A DNA stretch of 64,000 nt from Craurococcus roseus (GTDB lineage: Bacteria; Pseudomonadota; Alphaproteobacteria; Acetobacterales; Acetobacteraceae), in assembly GCF_039523795.1 (NCBI RefSeq), contig NZ_BAAAFZ010000008.1, positions 186,001 to 250,000 of the forward strand, given 5' to 3'. The translations under genes and the position numbers were made by a program. Positions 35,202 through 44,096 of the stretch are shown piece by piece; within the stretch, counting starts at the first letter, position 1; every line of letters starts with the position of its first letter. Below the pieces are notes generated by a model. That model saw only the letters and a program-made list of their open reading frames with translations. It had not been told where the DNA came from and made no database searches.

Positions 35202-37538
35202 ATGGCAAAGTTCGGGCTGAGCCAGCCGCTGCGTCGCATCGAGGACCCGCGCCTGCTATTGGGCGGCGGCCGTTACACCGACGACTTGGCGCCGGCGGGT
35301 GCGGCGCACGGTGTGGTCCTGCGCTCCCCGCACGCCGCGGCGAAGATCCTGTCCATCGACACGGCGGCGGCGCTGGAGGTGCCGGGCGTGCTCGCCGTGA
35401 TCACCGCCAAGGAGTGGCGCGAGGAAGGGCTCGGCGAGATCCCCTGCATCATCCCGCTCAAGAACGCCGACGGCTCCGACCGCGCCGAGACGCCGCGCAT
35501 CGCGCTCGCCGAGGACCGGGTGCGGCACGTCGGGGATGCCGTGGCCTTCGTGGTTGCCGAAACGGCGCAGGCTGCGCGAGACGGCGCGGAAGCCGTGACG
35601 GTGGACTACGACCCCATGCCCGCCGTGGTCGATCTCGCGGTGGCGCACGAGCCCGGCGCCCCGAAGGTCTGGGACGGGATCGAGAGCAACATCGTCTTCG
35701 ACTGGGAAGCGGGCGACAAGGCGAAGGCCGACGAGCTGGTCTCCAAGGCCGCGCACGTCACGCGGCTGACGGTGGTGAACAACCGCGTGGTCGTCGCCAG
35801 CATGGAGGGACGCGCCGCGACCGCCGAGTACGACAAGGCGGAGGGCAAGTTCACCCTCCACTGCGGCACGCAGGGCTCCTGGCTGGTGAAGAACCTCCTG
35901 GCCGACGCCGTCTTCAAGCTTCCGCCGGAGAAGTTCCGCGTCGTCACCCCGGACGTGGGCGGCGGATTCGGCATGAAGCTGTACCTCTACGCCGAGTACG
36001 CGCTGGTCTGCATGGCGGCGCGGCGCCTCGGCCGGCCGGTGCGCTGGGCGGCGGAGCGGAGCGAGGCCTTCGTGTCCGACACCCACGGCCGCGACAACAT
36101 CACGCTGGGCGAGCTGGCGGTGGACAAGGACGGCAAGTTCCTGGCGCTCAGGACGCGCAACTACGCCAACATGGGCGCCTACCTCTCCACCTTCGCGCCC
36201 TTCATCCCGACCGGGGCCGGCACGAAAGTCCTAGCCAGCGTCTACGACTTCAAGGCGATCCACGCGCGCGTGCTCGGCGTGCTGACCAACACGGTGCCGG
36301 TGGACGCCTACCGCGGCGCCGGGCGGCCGGAGAGCAACTACCTCGTGGAGCGGCTGATCGACGCGGCGGCGCGCGAACTCAACATCGACCGCATCGAGAT
36401 CCGCAAGCGCAACATGGTGCCGCAGAGCGCCATGCCCTACGTCACCGCCATCGGCCAGCGCTACGACAGCGGCGACTTCCGGACCGTGATGGACGAGGCG
36501 TTGCGCAAGGCGGACTGGGACGGCTTCGCCGCGCGCAAGGCGGCGTCCGAGCAGCGCGGCAAGCAGCGCGGCATCGGCCTCGCCTACTACCTCGAGGCCA
36601 CCGGCGGCGGGCCGACGGAGCGCGCCGAGGTGCGCTTCGCCAAGGACGACATGGTCGAGGTGCTGGTCGGCACGCAGAGCACCGGCCAGGGGCACGAGAC
36701 CGCCTATGCGATGCTGACCAGCCACGAGCTGGGCATCCCGATCGACCGCATCCGCATCGTGCAAGGCGATTCGGACCAGATCCCGACGGGCGGCGGCACC
36801 GGGGGCGCCCGCTCCCTCTACTCGGAGGGGCAGGCGATCCTCCTGACCACGGCGACGGTGGTCGAGAAGGGCAAGCAGGCGGCGTCCGAGCACCTGGAAG
36901 CGGCGGTGATCGACATCGAGTTCGCGCCCTCGGGCGGCGGCCGCTTCTCGGTCGTCGGCACCGACCGCGGCGTGGACATCATGTCGCTCGCCAAGATCCA
37001 GCGCGAGCGGGCGGCGAAGGGCGAGCCGGCGACGCTGCTCGACGCCGCGGAGGTGGCGGAGATCAAGTCCCACACCTTCCCCAACGGCTGCCACGTGGCG
37101 GAGGTGGAGATCGACCCGGACACCGGCGTCATCGACGTGCCGCGCTACATCGTGGTGGACGACGTCGGCCACGCCGTGAACCCGATGATCGTGCGGGGCC
37201 AGGTCCACGGCGGCGTGGCGCAGGGCGTGGGCCAGGCGATGCTGGAGCGCACCGCCTACGACAAGGACAGCGGCCAGCTCCTCTCGGCCTCCTTCATGGA
37301 CTACTGCCTGCCGCGCGCGGTGGACCTGCCGGACATCGAGGTGGATCTGATCGAAGTGCCCTGCGAGACGAACCCGTTGGGCGTGAAGGGAGCCGGCGAG
37401 GCCGGCGCGGTCGGCTCGCCGCCGGCGCTGATCAACGCCGTGGTCGACGCACTCGCGGGCGCGGGCGTGAACCACATCGACATGCCGGCGACACCGGAGA
37501 CGGTGTGGAAGGCCCTGCACGGGGCCAAGGCGGCCTGA
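35202..37538 (+). CDS. Xanthine/CO dehydrogenase-family molybdopterin-binding subunit (form II CoxL-like)
   Basis: A 778-aa large subunit of a molybdenum hydroxylase. The N-terminal aldehyde-oxidase a/b hammerhead domain (LSQPLRRIEDPRLLLGGGRYTDDL) is followed by molybdopterin domains with DVGGGFGMKLYLYAEYAL near residue 252 and VDAYRGAGRPESNYLVERLID (367-387). The AYRGAGR motif marks form II, not the AYRCSFR of true CO oxidisers. The terminal GVKGAGEAGAVGSPPALINAVVDAL contains the catalytic-type Glu. No FeS (CoxS) or FAD (CoxM) subunit gene is adjacent, which is unusual. The substrate is unknown; aldehydes, N-heterocycles or purines are possible. Confidence 0.93.
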   Translation: MAKFGLSQPLRRIEDPRLLLGGGRYTDDLAPAGAAHGVVLRSPHAAAKILSIDTAAALEVPGVLAVITAKEWREEGLGEIPCIIPLKNADGSDRAETPRIALAEDRVRHVGDAVAFVVAETAQAARDGAEAVTVDYDPMPAVVDLAVAHEPGAPKVWDGIESNIVFDWEAGDKAKADELVSKAAHVTRLTVVNNRVVVASMEGRAATAEYDKAEGKFTLHCGTQGSWLVKNLLADAVFKLPPEKFRVVTPDVGGGFGMKLYLYAEYALVCMAARRLGRPVRWAAERSEAFVSDTHGRDNITLGELAVDKDGKFLALRTRNYANMGAYLSTFAPFIPTGAGTKVLASVYDFKAIHARVLGVLTNTVPVDAYRGAGRPESNYLVERLIDAAARELNIDRIEIRKRNMVPQSAMPYVTAIGQRYDSGDFRTVMDEALRKADWDGFAARKAASEQRGKQRGIGLAYYLEATGGGPTERAEVRFAKDDMVEVLVGTQSTGQGHETAYAMLTSHELGIPIDRIRIVQGDSDQIPTGGGTGGARSLYSEGQAILLTTATVVEKGKQAASEHLEAAVIDIEFAPSGGGRFSVVGTDRGVDIMSLAKIQRERAAKGEPATLLDAAEVAEIKSHTFPNGCHVAEVEIDPDTGVIDVPRYIVVDDVGHAVNPMIVRGQVHGGVAQGVGQAMLERTAYDKDSGQLLSASFMDYCLPRAVDLPDIEVDLIEVPCETNPLGVKGAGEAGAVGSPPALINAVVDALAGAGVNHIDMPATPETVWKALHGAKAA

Positions 37539-37607
37539 GCGAAGGCGGGCGGCAGGGCGGAGACGCCCTCCGCCCGCCTCTAGTAGGGCCTTGGGGAGCG
37601 GCGGCGG

Positions 37608-38180
37608 ATGGCGGGTTTCGTCGGGCGCTGGCTGTCGGACGCCCTCCGCCTAGGGCTTCCGCTCGCCCTCGCCCTGCTTGCGATGCAGGTGCCGGCCGTG
37701 GCGCACGGCTACGCCGCCGCGCTGCTGCAGATCGCCGAGGACGCGCGGCGCGACATCGAACAAAGGAAGGCGTCCGCTCGACGCTTCTACCGCGGCGCCG
37801 GGGAGGCCGACGAGGCGGTGATCGCGGCGCTACAGGCCGTGGAGCCGGCCAACGCGCAGGCGCTGGCGGCTTCGGTGGAGCGCGCCCGCGCCCTCCGCGC
37901 CGCGCACGACCGCATCGAGGCCGCGCCGCCGCTGCTGCGGCCCGTCACCGCCCTGGTGGACGCGGCCGAGGACCCAGCCGGAGGGGACAAATGGGCGGTG
38001 CTGCGGACCGCCTTCGACACCCACGTGCCGCAGGTCGTCCTCAGCGCGGCGGCGGCCGTCTACGGGATCGCCGGGCTGGTCGCCGGCTCGTTCGTGGCGG
38101 AGTTGCTCGTTTCGGCGTTCGGCGCGGTGTTCGGTCCAGGGCGGCGGGGCCGCGGCGACGCCGCCCGCTTCGCGCCCTGA
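37608..38180 (+). CDS. Putative membrane protein, DUF2937-like
   Basis: A 190-aa protein with one hydrophobic segment at the N-terminus (LGLPLALALLAMQVPAVAHG, residues 14-33) and one near the C-terminus (VVLSAAAAVYGIAGLVAGSFV, about 143-163). Between them lies a charged helical region suited to a coiled coil. Topology and the EPANAQALAASVERARALRAAHDRIEAAP block resemble DUF2937, a family of unknown function; I am not certain of that match. It follows the molybdenum hydroxylase by 69 bp on the same strand. Confidence 0.6.
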   Translation: MAGFVGRWLSDALRLGLPLALALLAMQVPAVAHGYAAALLQIAEDARRDIEQRKASARRFYRGAGEADEAVIAALQAVEPANAQALAASVERARALRAAHDRIEAAPPLLRPVTALVDAAEDPAGGDKWAVLRTAFDTHVPQVVLSAAAAVYGIAGLVAGSFVAELLVSAFGAVFGPGRRGRGDAARFAP

Positions 38181-38195
38181 CCTGCAGGGCCGGTT

Positions 38196-38825
38196 TCAGC
38201 GCACGACGTAGTCGTTCATCTCGCAGGTGTTGATGTTGCGGCGCTCCTGCGCGTCGCCGCCGCGCCACACCACGCGCAGGTCGTACCGGCACTCGCCCAG
38301 CGGCAGGCGCACGGCGAAGCGGGCTCCGGGCTGGACGACGTCGTTGCCGAGCCGGTCCGGCCCCCAGCCCTGCTGCGAAGAGGGCGACGCGTAGAACTGT
38401 TCGATCACCCGCCCGCTCTGGTTGACCAGGTTGAAGGACGGGTTGGTCTGCGCCGCCTGGGGCGCCGCCGCCGCTTGCCCGCCGCCGTCCAGCACCACGT
38501 CCACCAGGTCGCAGGTGTTGAGGTTGCGCTTCTCCTCGCTCTTGCCGCCCTCGTACACGAAGCGGAGGTCGTAAACGCAATTCCCGTCCGCCGGCAGCCG
38601 CACGATGTGGCTGGCGCCCGGTTGGACGACGTCGGTGCCGAGCCGGTCCTGCCCCCAGTTCGGCTGCGTGGACGGGGAGGCGTAAAGCTCCTGCACCGCG
38701 CTCGGCGAACGGTTGACCACGCGAAAGGACGGGTCCTTGGACTGGGCGTAAACAGGCGCACCCGACCAGCCGAGCAAGGGCCCGCCGAGGAGCGCGGCGA
38801 CGGTCAAGGCGCGGCGGCGGGGCAT
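38196..38825 (-). CDS. Secreted protein with two tandem copies of an ~80-residue domain
   Basis: A 209-aa exported protein. The signal peptide is residues 1-28 (RRRALTVAALLGG, cleavage near VYA-Q). The rest is an internal duplication: residues 31-111 and 128-208 align closely. Each copy has PSF-(R/N)-VN-S, a (E/Q)-(L/F)-YASPS block, W-G-DRLG-DVVQPGA, RLP-C-YDLR and N-NTC, ending in D-VV. Each copy has two Cys in equivalent positions, so each probably forms its own disulfide. I know of no defined function. A 13-residue Ala/Gln linker joins the copies. The gene is convergent with the DUF2937-like gene. Confidence 0.75.
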   Translation of the reverse strand: MPRRRALTVAALLGGPLLGWSGAPVYAQSKDPSFRVVNRSPSAVQELYASPSTQPNWGQDRLGTDVVQPGASHIVRLPADGNCVYDLRFVYEGGKSEEKRNLNTCDLVDVVLDGGGQAAAAPQAAQTNPSFNLVNQSGRVIEQFYASPSSQQGWGPDRLGNDVVQPGARFAVRLPLGECRYDLRVVWRGGDAQERRNINTCEMNDYVVR

Positions 38826-38965
38826 GCGGTCCTCCGGATGCGTGCGCCGCCATCCTACAACGGCCGTGCGCCGGCCGCACGCCGTACCGGCGGCGTCGGC
38901 ACGCCCGGGAGGACGGCCCGGACCCGGCCCAGGCTGCGCGGCACGCTGTTCGCGCCGACTGCCCT

Positions 38966-39490
38966 TCAATCCTCGTCCGCGGCTTCGGCGGCATCCGCGC
39001 CGAGGGCGGCCAAATGGCGGTCGAGCCGCGACAACACCGCGCGCAACCGCTCCCGGTCGTCGGCGGAAAGCGGCCCCAGCATCTCGCTTTCCAAGGCGTG
39101 GACCAGCGGCATGGTGCCGGCCTGGACGCGGCGCCCGGGCGCGGTGATGGCGAGCCGCCGCATGCGCCGGTCGCGCCGGTCTTCCGCGCGCCGCACCAGC
39201 CGGCGCTCGATGAGGGACCGCACGGCGCGGCTCACCTTCACCTTGTCCATCGCCGCCTGCCTCGCCACGTCGGTCGCGGACAGGTCGCCGGAGCGCGCGA
39301 GCACCGACAGCACCTGCCATTCCGGCACGGAAAGCCCGGCCCGGTCCGCGTAGGCGCGCGCGAACAGGCGGTGCGCGCGGGCGCTGACCACGGAAAGCCT
39401 GTGGGGCAGGAATTCCTCCAAGGCGAACGCCGCCGGCGCGTCCCCCGCTCCCCCGGCCCCCGGCCGTTGCGCAGCGAGCCTCCGTTCCAT
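38966..39490 (-). CDS. MarR family transcriptional regulator
   Basis: A 174-aa winged-helix repressor. The DNA-binding core is LSVPEWQVLSVLARSGDLSATDVARQAAMDKVKVSRAVRSLIERRLV near residues 52-98, with the wing RAEDRRDRRMRRLAITAPGRR at 100-120, flanked by dimerisation helices. ATG 39490 gives the family's usual size with a 25-residue Ala/Pro N-terminal extension. It is divergent from the MBL-hydrolase/flavin-hydroxylase operon starting at 39602, and the 111-bp spacer is the likely operator region. A phenolic ligand would be expected from context; this is inference. Confidence 0.88.
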   Translation of the reverse strand: MERRLAAQRPGAGGAGDAPAAFALEEFLPHRLSVVSARAHRLFARAYADRAGLSVPEWQVLSVLARSGDLSATDVARQAAMDKVKVSRAVRSLIERRLVRRAEDRRDRRMRRLAITAPGRRVQAGTMPLVHALESEMLGPLSADDRERLRAVLSRLDRHLAALGADAAEAADED

Positions 39491-39601
39491 CGGCTCCTCC
39501 CCCTCAGCCCGTCCCCTGGCCCCGCCCCCTGCCGGCGCGCTTGGCAAGGCGGCCGCGGCGCGCCATGTCACCCGTCGCAGCGGCGCGCGGGAGGGCACCA
39601 C

Positions 39602-40582
39602 ATGGCCGGCTTCGCCTCCACCACCGACACGGCCGAGAAGGCCGTTTCCTTCGACGAACTCGGCCCCGGCCTCTACGCCTACACCACGGAAGGCGACCCC
39701 AACTCCGGCATCATCGTCGGCAATGATGGCGTTGTCGTGGTGGACGCGCAGGCGACGCCGGCGATTGCGCGAGATGTGATGGGGCGCATCGCCGCTGTCA
39801 CCGACCGCAAGGTGACGCAGGTTGTCCTTTCGCACTACCACGCGGTGCGCGTGCTGGGCGCTTCCGGTTACGGGGCGCACGCGGTGATCGCCTCCGACGC
39901 GACGCGCGCGCTGATCGTGGAGCGCGGGCAGCAAGACATGGAAAGCGAGATCGGCCGCTTCCCGCGCCTGTTCCGCGGCCGCGAGAGCATCCCGGGCCTG
40001 ACGTGGCCGACGCATTCCTTCGAACGGAAAATGGCGCTCTGGCTCGGTGAGCGGGAAGCGCAGGCGATCCACATCGGCCGCGCCCACACGGCGGGCGACA
40101 CGGTGGTGTGGATGCCGAAGGAGCGCGTGCTGTTCGCCGGGGACACGGTGGAGTTCGGCGCCACGCCCTACTGCGGCGACGCCCATTTCGCCGACTGGCC
40201 CGCGACCTTGCGGGCCATCCGCGACCTCGGGCCGGAGAAGCTGGTGCCTGGGCGGGGCCGCGCCCTGCTCACGCGCGAAGACGTGGCGCAGGGCTTGGCC
40301 GACACCGAGGCGTTCACGAGCACGCTCTTCGCCCGTGTGCAGGAGGGCGTCGCCAAGGGCTGGGCGCTGCGGGAGATCTACCGCGACACGGTGGACCACA
40401 TGCGCCCGCGCTTCGGCCACTGGGTGATCTTCGACCACTGCATGCCGTTCAACGTGTCGCGCGCCTACGACGAGGCGGGGGGCACGCATCACCCGCGCAT
40501 CTGGACGGCCGAGCGCGACCTCGAGATGTGGCGCGCGTTGGAAGGCGACGCGCCGGTGAAGTCCGCCCAAGCCCGGCCCTGA
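39602..40582 (+). CDS. MBL-fold metallo-hydrolase with altered metal motif
   Basis: A 326-aa protein of the metallo-beta-lactamase fold. It has GIIVGNDGVVVVDAQATPA near residues 37-55, the motif-2 position VVLSHYHAVRVLGASGYG near 74-91, GRAHTAGDTVVWMPKERVLFAGDTVEF near 160-186 (third His and bridging Asp) and VPGRGRALL near 217. The canonical HxHxDH is here HYHAVR, so the Asp and second His of metal site 2 are missing. ATG 39602 has a GGGAGGGC RBS. It is the first gene of a three-gene operon with an aromatic hydroxylase, suggesting a hydrolytic step in the same pathway. Confidence 0.85.
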   Translation: MAGFASTTDTAEKAVSFDELGPGLYAYTTEGDPNSGIIVGNDGVVVVDAQATPAIARDVMGRIAAVTDRKVTQVVLSHYHAVRVLGASGYGAHAVIASDATRALIVERGQQDMESEIGRFPRLFRGRESIPGLTWPTHSFERKMALWLGEREAQAIHIGRAHTAGDTVVWMPKERVLFAGDTVEFGATPYCGDAHFADWPATLRAIRDLGPEKLVPGRGRALLTREDVAQGLADTEAFTSTLFARVQEGVAKGWALREIYRDTVDHMRPRFGHWVIFDHCMPFNVSRAYDEAGGTHHPRIWTAERDLEMWRALEGDAPVKSAQARP

Positions 40583-40589
40583 CCGCGCG

Positions 40590-42254
40590 ATGCCGTCCTC
40601 CCACGTCTGCCCGCGCTACGCCTACCGCCGCCCGGCCGCGCTCGACGGCCCCGGGAGGGCGGAGGATGCGCGCGTCGTGGTCGTCGGCGGCGGCGTGGTA
40701 GGGCTGACGCTCGCGCTCGACTTGGCGCGGCGCGGCGTGGCGTCCGTCCTGCTCGACGAGGACGACACCGTCTCCGTCGGCAGCCGCGCCATCTGCTGGG
40801 CCAAGCGCACGCTGGAGATCTACGACCGGCTCGGGCTCGGCCAGCGCTTCCTGGAGAAGGGCGTCACCTGGAACACCGGCCGGGTCTTCTTCCGCGACGC
40901 GGAAGCTTACAGCTTCGACCTTCTGCCGGAGCAGGGCCACGCCTACCCGGCCTTCGTGAACCTGCAGCAATACTACGTGGAGGAGTGGCTGGTGGAGGCT
41001 TGCGCCGCTACCGGCCTCGTGGACCTCCGCTGGCGCAACCGCGCGGCGGCGATCGAGAACCGCCCGGACGGCCCGCTGCTGACGGTCGAGACGCCGGACG
41101 GCGCCTACAGCCTGCGCGCCGGATGGCTGCTCGCCTGCGACGGCGCCCGCAGCGGCATCCGCCAGGCGCTCGGCCTCCCGTTCGTCGGGCAGGTGTTCCG
41201 AGACCGCTTCCTCATCGCAGACGTGCGGATGGACCTCCCCTATCCCGCCGAGCGCCGCTTTTGGTTCGATCCGCCCTTCCATCCCGGCAAAACGGTGCTG
41301 CTGCACCGCCAGGCGGACGGCGAGTGGCGGATGGACTTCCAGCTCGACGCGGACTCCGACCCGGAGGCGGAGCGGCGGCCGGAGCGCGTGGAAGCGCGGC
41401 TGCGCGCGATGCTCGGTCCGGACGTGCCGGTCGGGATCGGCTGGGCCAGCGTCTACACCTTCCGCTGCCGCAGGCTGGAGCGCTTCCGCCACGGCCGCAC
41501 GTTCTTCGTGGGCGACTCCGCGCACCAGGTCAGCCCATTCGGGGCGCGCGGCGGCAACAGCGGGGTGCAGGACGCCGACAACCTCGGCTGGAAGCTCGCG
41601 GCGGTGCTGGAAGGCGGCGCGCCGGAACCGCTGCTCGACAGCTACGACGCCGAGCGCGGCCCGGCCGCGGACGAGAACATCCTGCACTCCTCCCGCAGCA
41701 CGGATTTCATCACGCCCAAGTCCGGCGCCGCCCTCGCCTACCGCGACGCCGTGCTCGAACTCGCGGAGACGCACGCCCTGGCCCGGCCGCTGGTGAACTC
41801 CGGCCGCTTGTCGCGCCCGACCGTGCTGGCCGGGAGCCCGCTCTCCACGCCGGACGGCGGCGCCCCGCCCGCGGCGCTGCCCACCGGGTCGCCGCCGGTG
41901 GACGCGCCGGTGCTGCGGGACGGACGGCCGGACTGGCTGCTGCGGCACCTGAACACCGGCGGCCGCTTCACCCTGCTCGCCTTCGACGAAACCGGGCTGC
42001 GGGCGCCCCCTGCGCCCCCCGGTGTGGACCTCGTCGTCGTCGCCGAGCGCGAGGCGGCGCCGGGGCACCTCCCAGGCGTGCTGGTGGACCACTCCGGCCT
42101 CGCCGCGCGCCGCTGGGGCTGCGTCCCGGGCGAGGCGCTGCTGCTGCGCCCGGACGGCCACGTCGCTGCCGGCTTCCGCGCGCCCACGCCCGAAGCGGTG
42201 CGGTCCGCCCACGCCCGGGCGCTCGGGAACGCGGTAGCGGCGGCCGCGGCATGA
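40590..42254 (+). CDS. FAD-dependent aromatic hydroxylase (MhpA/PheA-like)
   Basis: A 554-aa class A flavoprotein monooxygenase. The Rossmann motif VVVVGGGVVGLTLALDLARRG is near residues 30-50, the DG motif (AGWLLACDGARSGIRQALGL) near 175-194, and the FAD/ribityl motif GRTFFVGDSAHQVSPFGARGGNSGVQDADNLGWKL near 304-338. Length and the thioredoxin-like C-terminal third resemble 3-(3-hydroxyphenyl)propionate hydroxylase. It begins 7 bp after the MBL gene and ends with a 4-bp ATGA overlap with the DUF2783 gene. It would hydroxylate a phenolic or indolic substrate using NAD(P)H and O2; the exact substrate is unknown. Confidence 0.9.
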   Translation: MPSSHVCPRYAYRRPAALDGPGRAEDARVVVVGGGVVGLTLALDLARRGVASVLLDEDDTVSVGSRAICWAKRTLEIYDRLGLGQRFLEKGVTWNTGRVFFRDAEAYSFDLLPEQGHAYPAFVNLQQYYVEEWLVEACAATGLVDLRWRNRAAAIENRPDGPLLTVETPDGAYSLRAGWLLACDGARSGIRQALGLPFVGQVFRDRFLIADVRMDLPYPAERRFWFDPPFHPGKTVLLHRQADGEWRMDFQLDADSDPEAERRPERVEARLRAMLGPDVPVGIGWASVYTFRCRRLERFRHGRTFFVGDSAHQVSPFGARGGNSGVQDADNLGWKLAAVLEGGAPEPLLDSYDAERGPAADENILHSSRSTDFITPKSGAALAYRDAVLELAETHALARPLVNSGRLSRPTVLAGSPLSTPDGGAPPAALPTGSPPVDAPVLRDGRPDWLLRHLNTGGRFTLLAFDETGLRAPPAPPGVDLVVVAEREAAPGHLPGVLVDHSGLAARRWGCVPGEALLLRPDGHVAAGFRAPTPEAVRSAHARALGNAVAAAAA

Positions 42255-42475
42255 CGGTCCTCCGCACCGAACCCCGCTTGGCGGACCCGGACGGCTTCTA
42301 CGCCGCCTTGATGGAAGCGCACCGCGACCTGGACGAGGCGGCGTCGCGCCGCCTGGACGCCAGGCTGGTCATTCTGCTGGCCAACCACATCGGCGACGAC
42401 GCCGTGCTCCGGGAAGCCATCGCGCTCGCGCGCGCGGCGGGCGGCGGCGGCGCGGCCCCGGACGCCGAACGCTAA
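42251..42475 (+). CDS. DUF2783 domain-containing protein
   Basis: A 74-aa protein with the compact DUF2783 pattern DPDGFYAALMEAHRDLDEAASRRLDARLVILLANHIGD (residues 13-50) followed by an Ala/Gly tail. The family is found next to MhpA-like hydroxylases in many proteobacteria and may be an accessory subunit; function is not established. Its ATG overlaps the hydroxylase stop (ATGA), so it is translationally coupled. Its TAA overlaps the converging PepSY gene's stop by a few bases. Confidence 0.85.
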   Translation: MTVLRTEPRLADPDGFYAALMEAHRDLDEAASRRLDARLVILLANHIGDDAVLREAIALARAAGGGGAAPDAER

Positions 42476-42726
42476 TCCTCCTCGCGCTTGGTCACCCGCA
42501 GGGTTTGCGGGTCGAGTTCAAGGTCGTACTCCTTCCCGTCGGTGGAGCGGGCGTCGTCCACCTCGACGCGGCCGTCCCGTTTCATTTCGATCTCCTCCCA
42601 AGCGGTGTAGCCCTGCTCGCGCAGCGCCGCTTCGATGCGGGCCTTCATCTCCGGCGCCGGCTCGCGCGCTTCGGCGGCGGCGAGCGGCACCAGGAACGCG
42701 GCGGCGAGGAACGGTGTACGGCGCAT
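42472..42726 (-). CDS. Small secreted PepSY-like protein
   Basis: An 84-aa product with a signal peptide (RRTPFLAAAFLVPLAAAEA) and a single PepSY-like module: a helix (MKARIEAALREQGYTAWEEIE) followed by strands (RVEVDDARSTDGKEYDLELDPQTLRVTKREED). PepSY domains are thought to inhibit proteases or act as periplasmic sensors or binding modules. It is a lone minus-strand gene, tail-to-tail with the aromatic operon (4-bp overlap of ends). Confidence 0.75.
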   Translation of the reverse strand: MRRTPFLAAAFLVPLAAAEAREPAPEMKARIEAALREQGYTAWEEIEMKRDGRVEVDDARSTDGKEYDLELDPQTLRVTKREED

Positions 42727-42896
42727 GGCGGCGGTGCTCCCTTGGTCGCCGCGAGAACGGCCCCGGCGCCGGCGGGTTGCGATCTCCCCTCGTGTGTCGC
42801 ATCGGCGCCTCGACCAAGCGAGAAACGCGCCGGAGGCCCCGGCGGGTTTGCCCGGCCCCGCCGGACGGGGGATAATGGGGAGACCAGGAGACACCC

Positions 42897-44096
42897 TTGA
42901 ACCCCATCGAGCACATCCGCGGCTGGCAGGACCAGCTCGCAGCGTGGCGCCGCGACTTCCACGCCCACCCCGAACTCGGCCTCGAGGAGCACCGCACGGC
43001 CGCCCTTGTGGCGGAACGCCTCCGTTCGTGGGGCATCGAGGTCCGGACCGGGATCGGGGGCGCCACCGGCGTCGTGGGCACCTTGCGGAACGGCCGCGGC
43101 AACCGGGCGGTGGGGCTCCGCGCCGACATGGACGCGCTGCCCATGGAGGAGGAGAACGGCTTCCCGCACCGCTCCACCGTGCCCGGCAAGATGCACGCCT
43201 GCGGGCACGACGGGCACACGACAATGCTGCTCGGCGCCGCCCGCTACCTCGCCGAGACGCGCCGCTTCGACGGCACGGTCCACTTCATCTTCCAGCCCGC
43301 CGAAGAGGGCGGCGGCGGCGCCCGCGCCATGGTGGCCGACGGCCTGTTCCGGCGCTTCCCCTGCGACGCGGTGTACGGGCTGCACAACCGCCCCGGCTTG
43401 GCGGTCGGGCGCTACGGCATCCGCCCCGGCGCCATGATGGCGGGCTGCGCCTTCTTCGACATCCACGTCCACGGCAAGGGCGGCCACGGCGCGCGGCCGG
43501 AGAACACGGTGGACCCGGTGGTCTGCGGCGCGCAGATCGTCTCCGCGCTCCAGTCCGTGGTGGCGCGCAACGTCCCCTCGGCGGAAGCCGCGGTGGTGAG
43601 CGTCACCGGCTTCGACGCGGGCCGCGCCTACAACGTGATCCCGGAGCGGGTGGCGCTGCGCGGCACGGTGCGCGCCTTCGCGGCCGGAACGATGCGGTTG
43701 GTGGAAGCGCGGATGCGCGCGCTGGCCGAGAGCATCGCCGCCGGCTTCGGCGCGACCGCCGCGCTGGACTTCCGCGAGGTCACCATCCCGGTGGTGAACG
43801 CCGCCGAGCAGGCGGAGGTCTTCGCGGACGCCGCCGCCTCGTTGGTGGGCGAGGAGGGCGTCGAGCGGGACCGGCCGGCGGTGATGGGGTCGGAGGATTT
43901 CGCCTACATGCTGGCCGAGTGCCCCGGCGCCTACATCGTCACCGGCAACGGCGTCGGCGGGGACGCGGGCGGCACCGAGGTCCACAACCCGCAGTACGAC
44001 TTCAACGACGCCGCGATCCCCTACGGTGCCGGCGTGCTGGCCGCGGTGGCGGAACGCGAGCTGCCGCCGGTGTCGGAAGCGCCGCCCGCGCCATGA
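42897..44096 (+). CDS. M20 family metallo-amidohydrolase (hippurate hydrolase/aminoacylase-like)
   Basis: A 399-aa di-metal peptidase-like amidohydrolase. It has RDFHAHPELGLEEHRTA near residues 19-35, the metal motif HACGHDGHTTMLLGAARYLAE near 100-120, PAEEGGGGARAM near 134 with the catalytic Glu pair, and the dimerisation domain from GKGGHGARPENTVDPV near 192. The late metal His in the MGSEDFAYML region is as expected. The start is TTG 42897: AGGAG lies about 7 bp upstream and the N-terminus then matches the family; no ATG/GTG fits. It removes acyl groups from N-acyl amino acids or aminobenzoyl compounds. It overlaps the next gene by ATGA. Confidence 0.92.
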   Translation: MNPIEHIRGWQDQLAAWRRDFHAHPELGLEEHRTAALVAERLRSWGIEVRTGIGGATGVVGTLRNGRGNRAVGLRADMDALPMEEENGFPHRSTVPGKMHACGHDGHTTMLLGAARYLAETRRFDGTVHFIFQPAEEGGGGARAMVADGLFRRFPCDAVYGLHNRPGLAVGRYGIRPGAMMAGCAFFDIHVHGKGGHGARPENTVDPVVCGAQIVSALQSVVARNVPSAEAAVVSVTGFDAGRAYNVIPERVALRGTVRAFAAGTMRLVEARMRALAESIAAGFGATAALDFREVTIPVVNAAEQAEVFADAAASLVGEEGVERDRPAVMGSEDFAYMLAECPGAYIVTGNGVGGDAGGTEVHNPQYDFNDAAIPYGAGVLAAVAERELPPVSEAPPAP

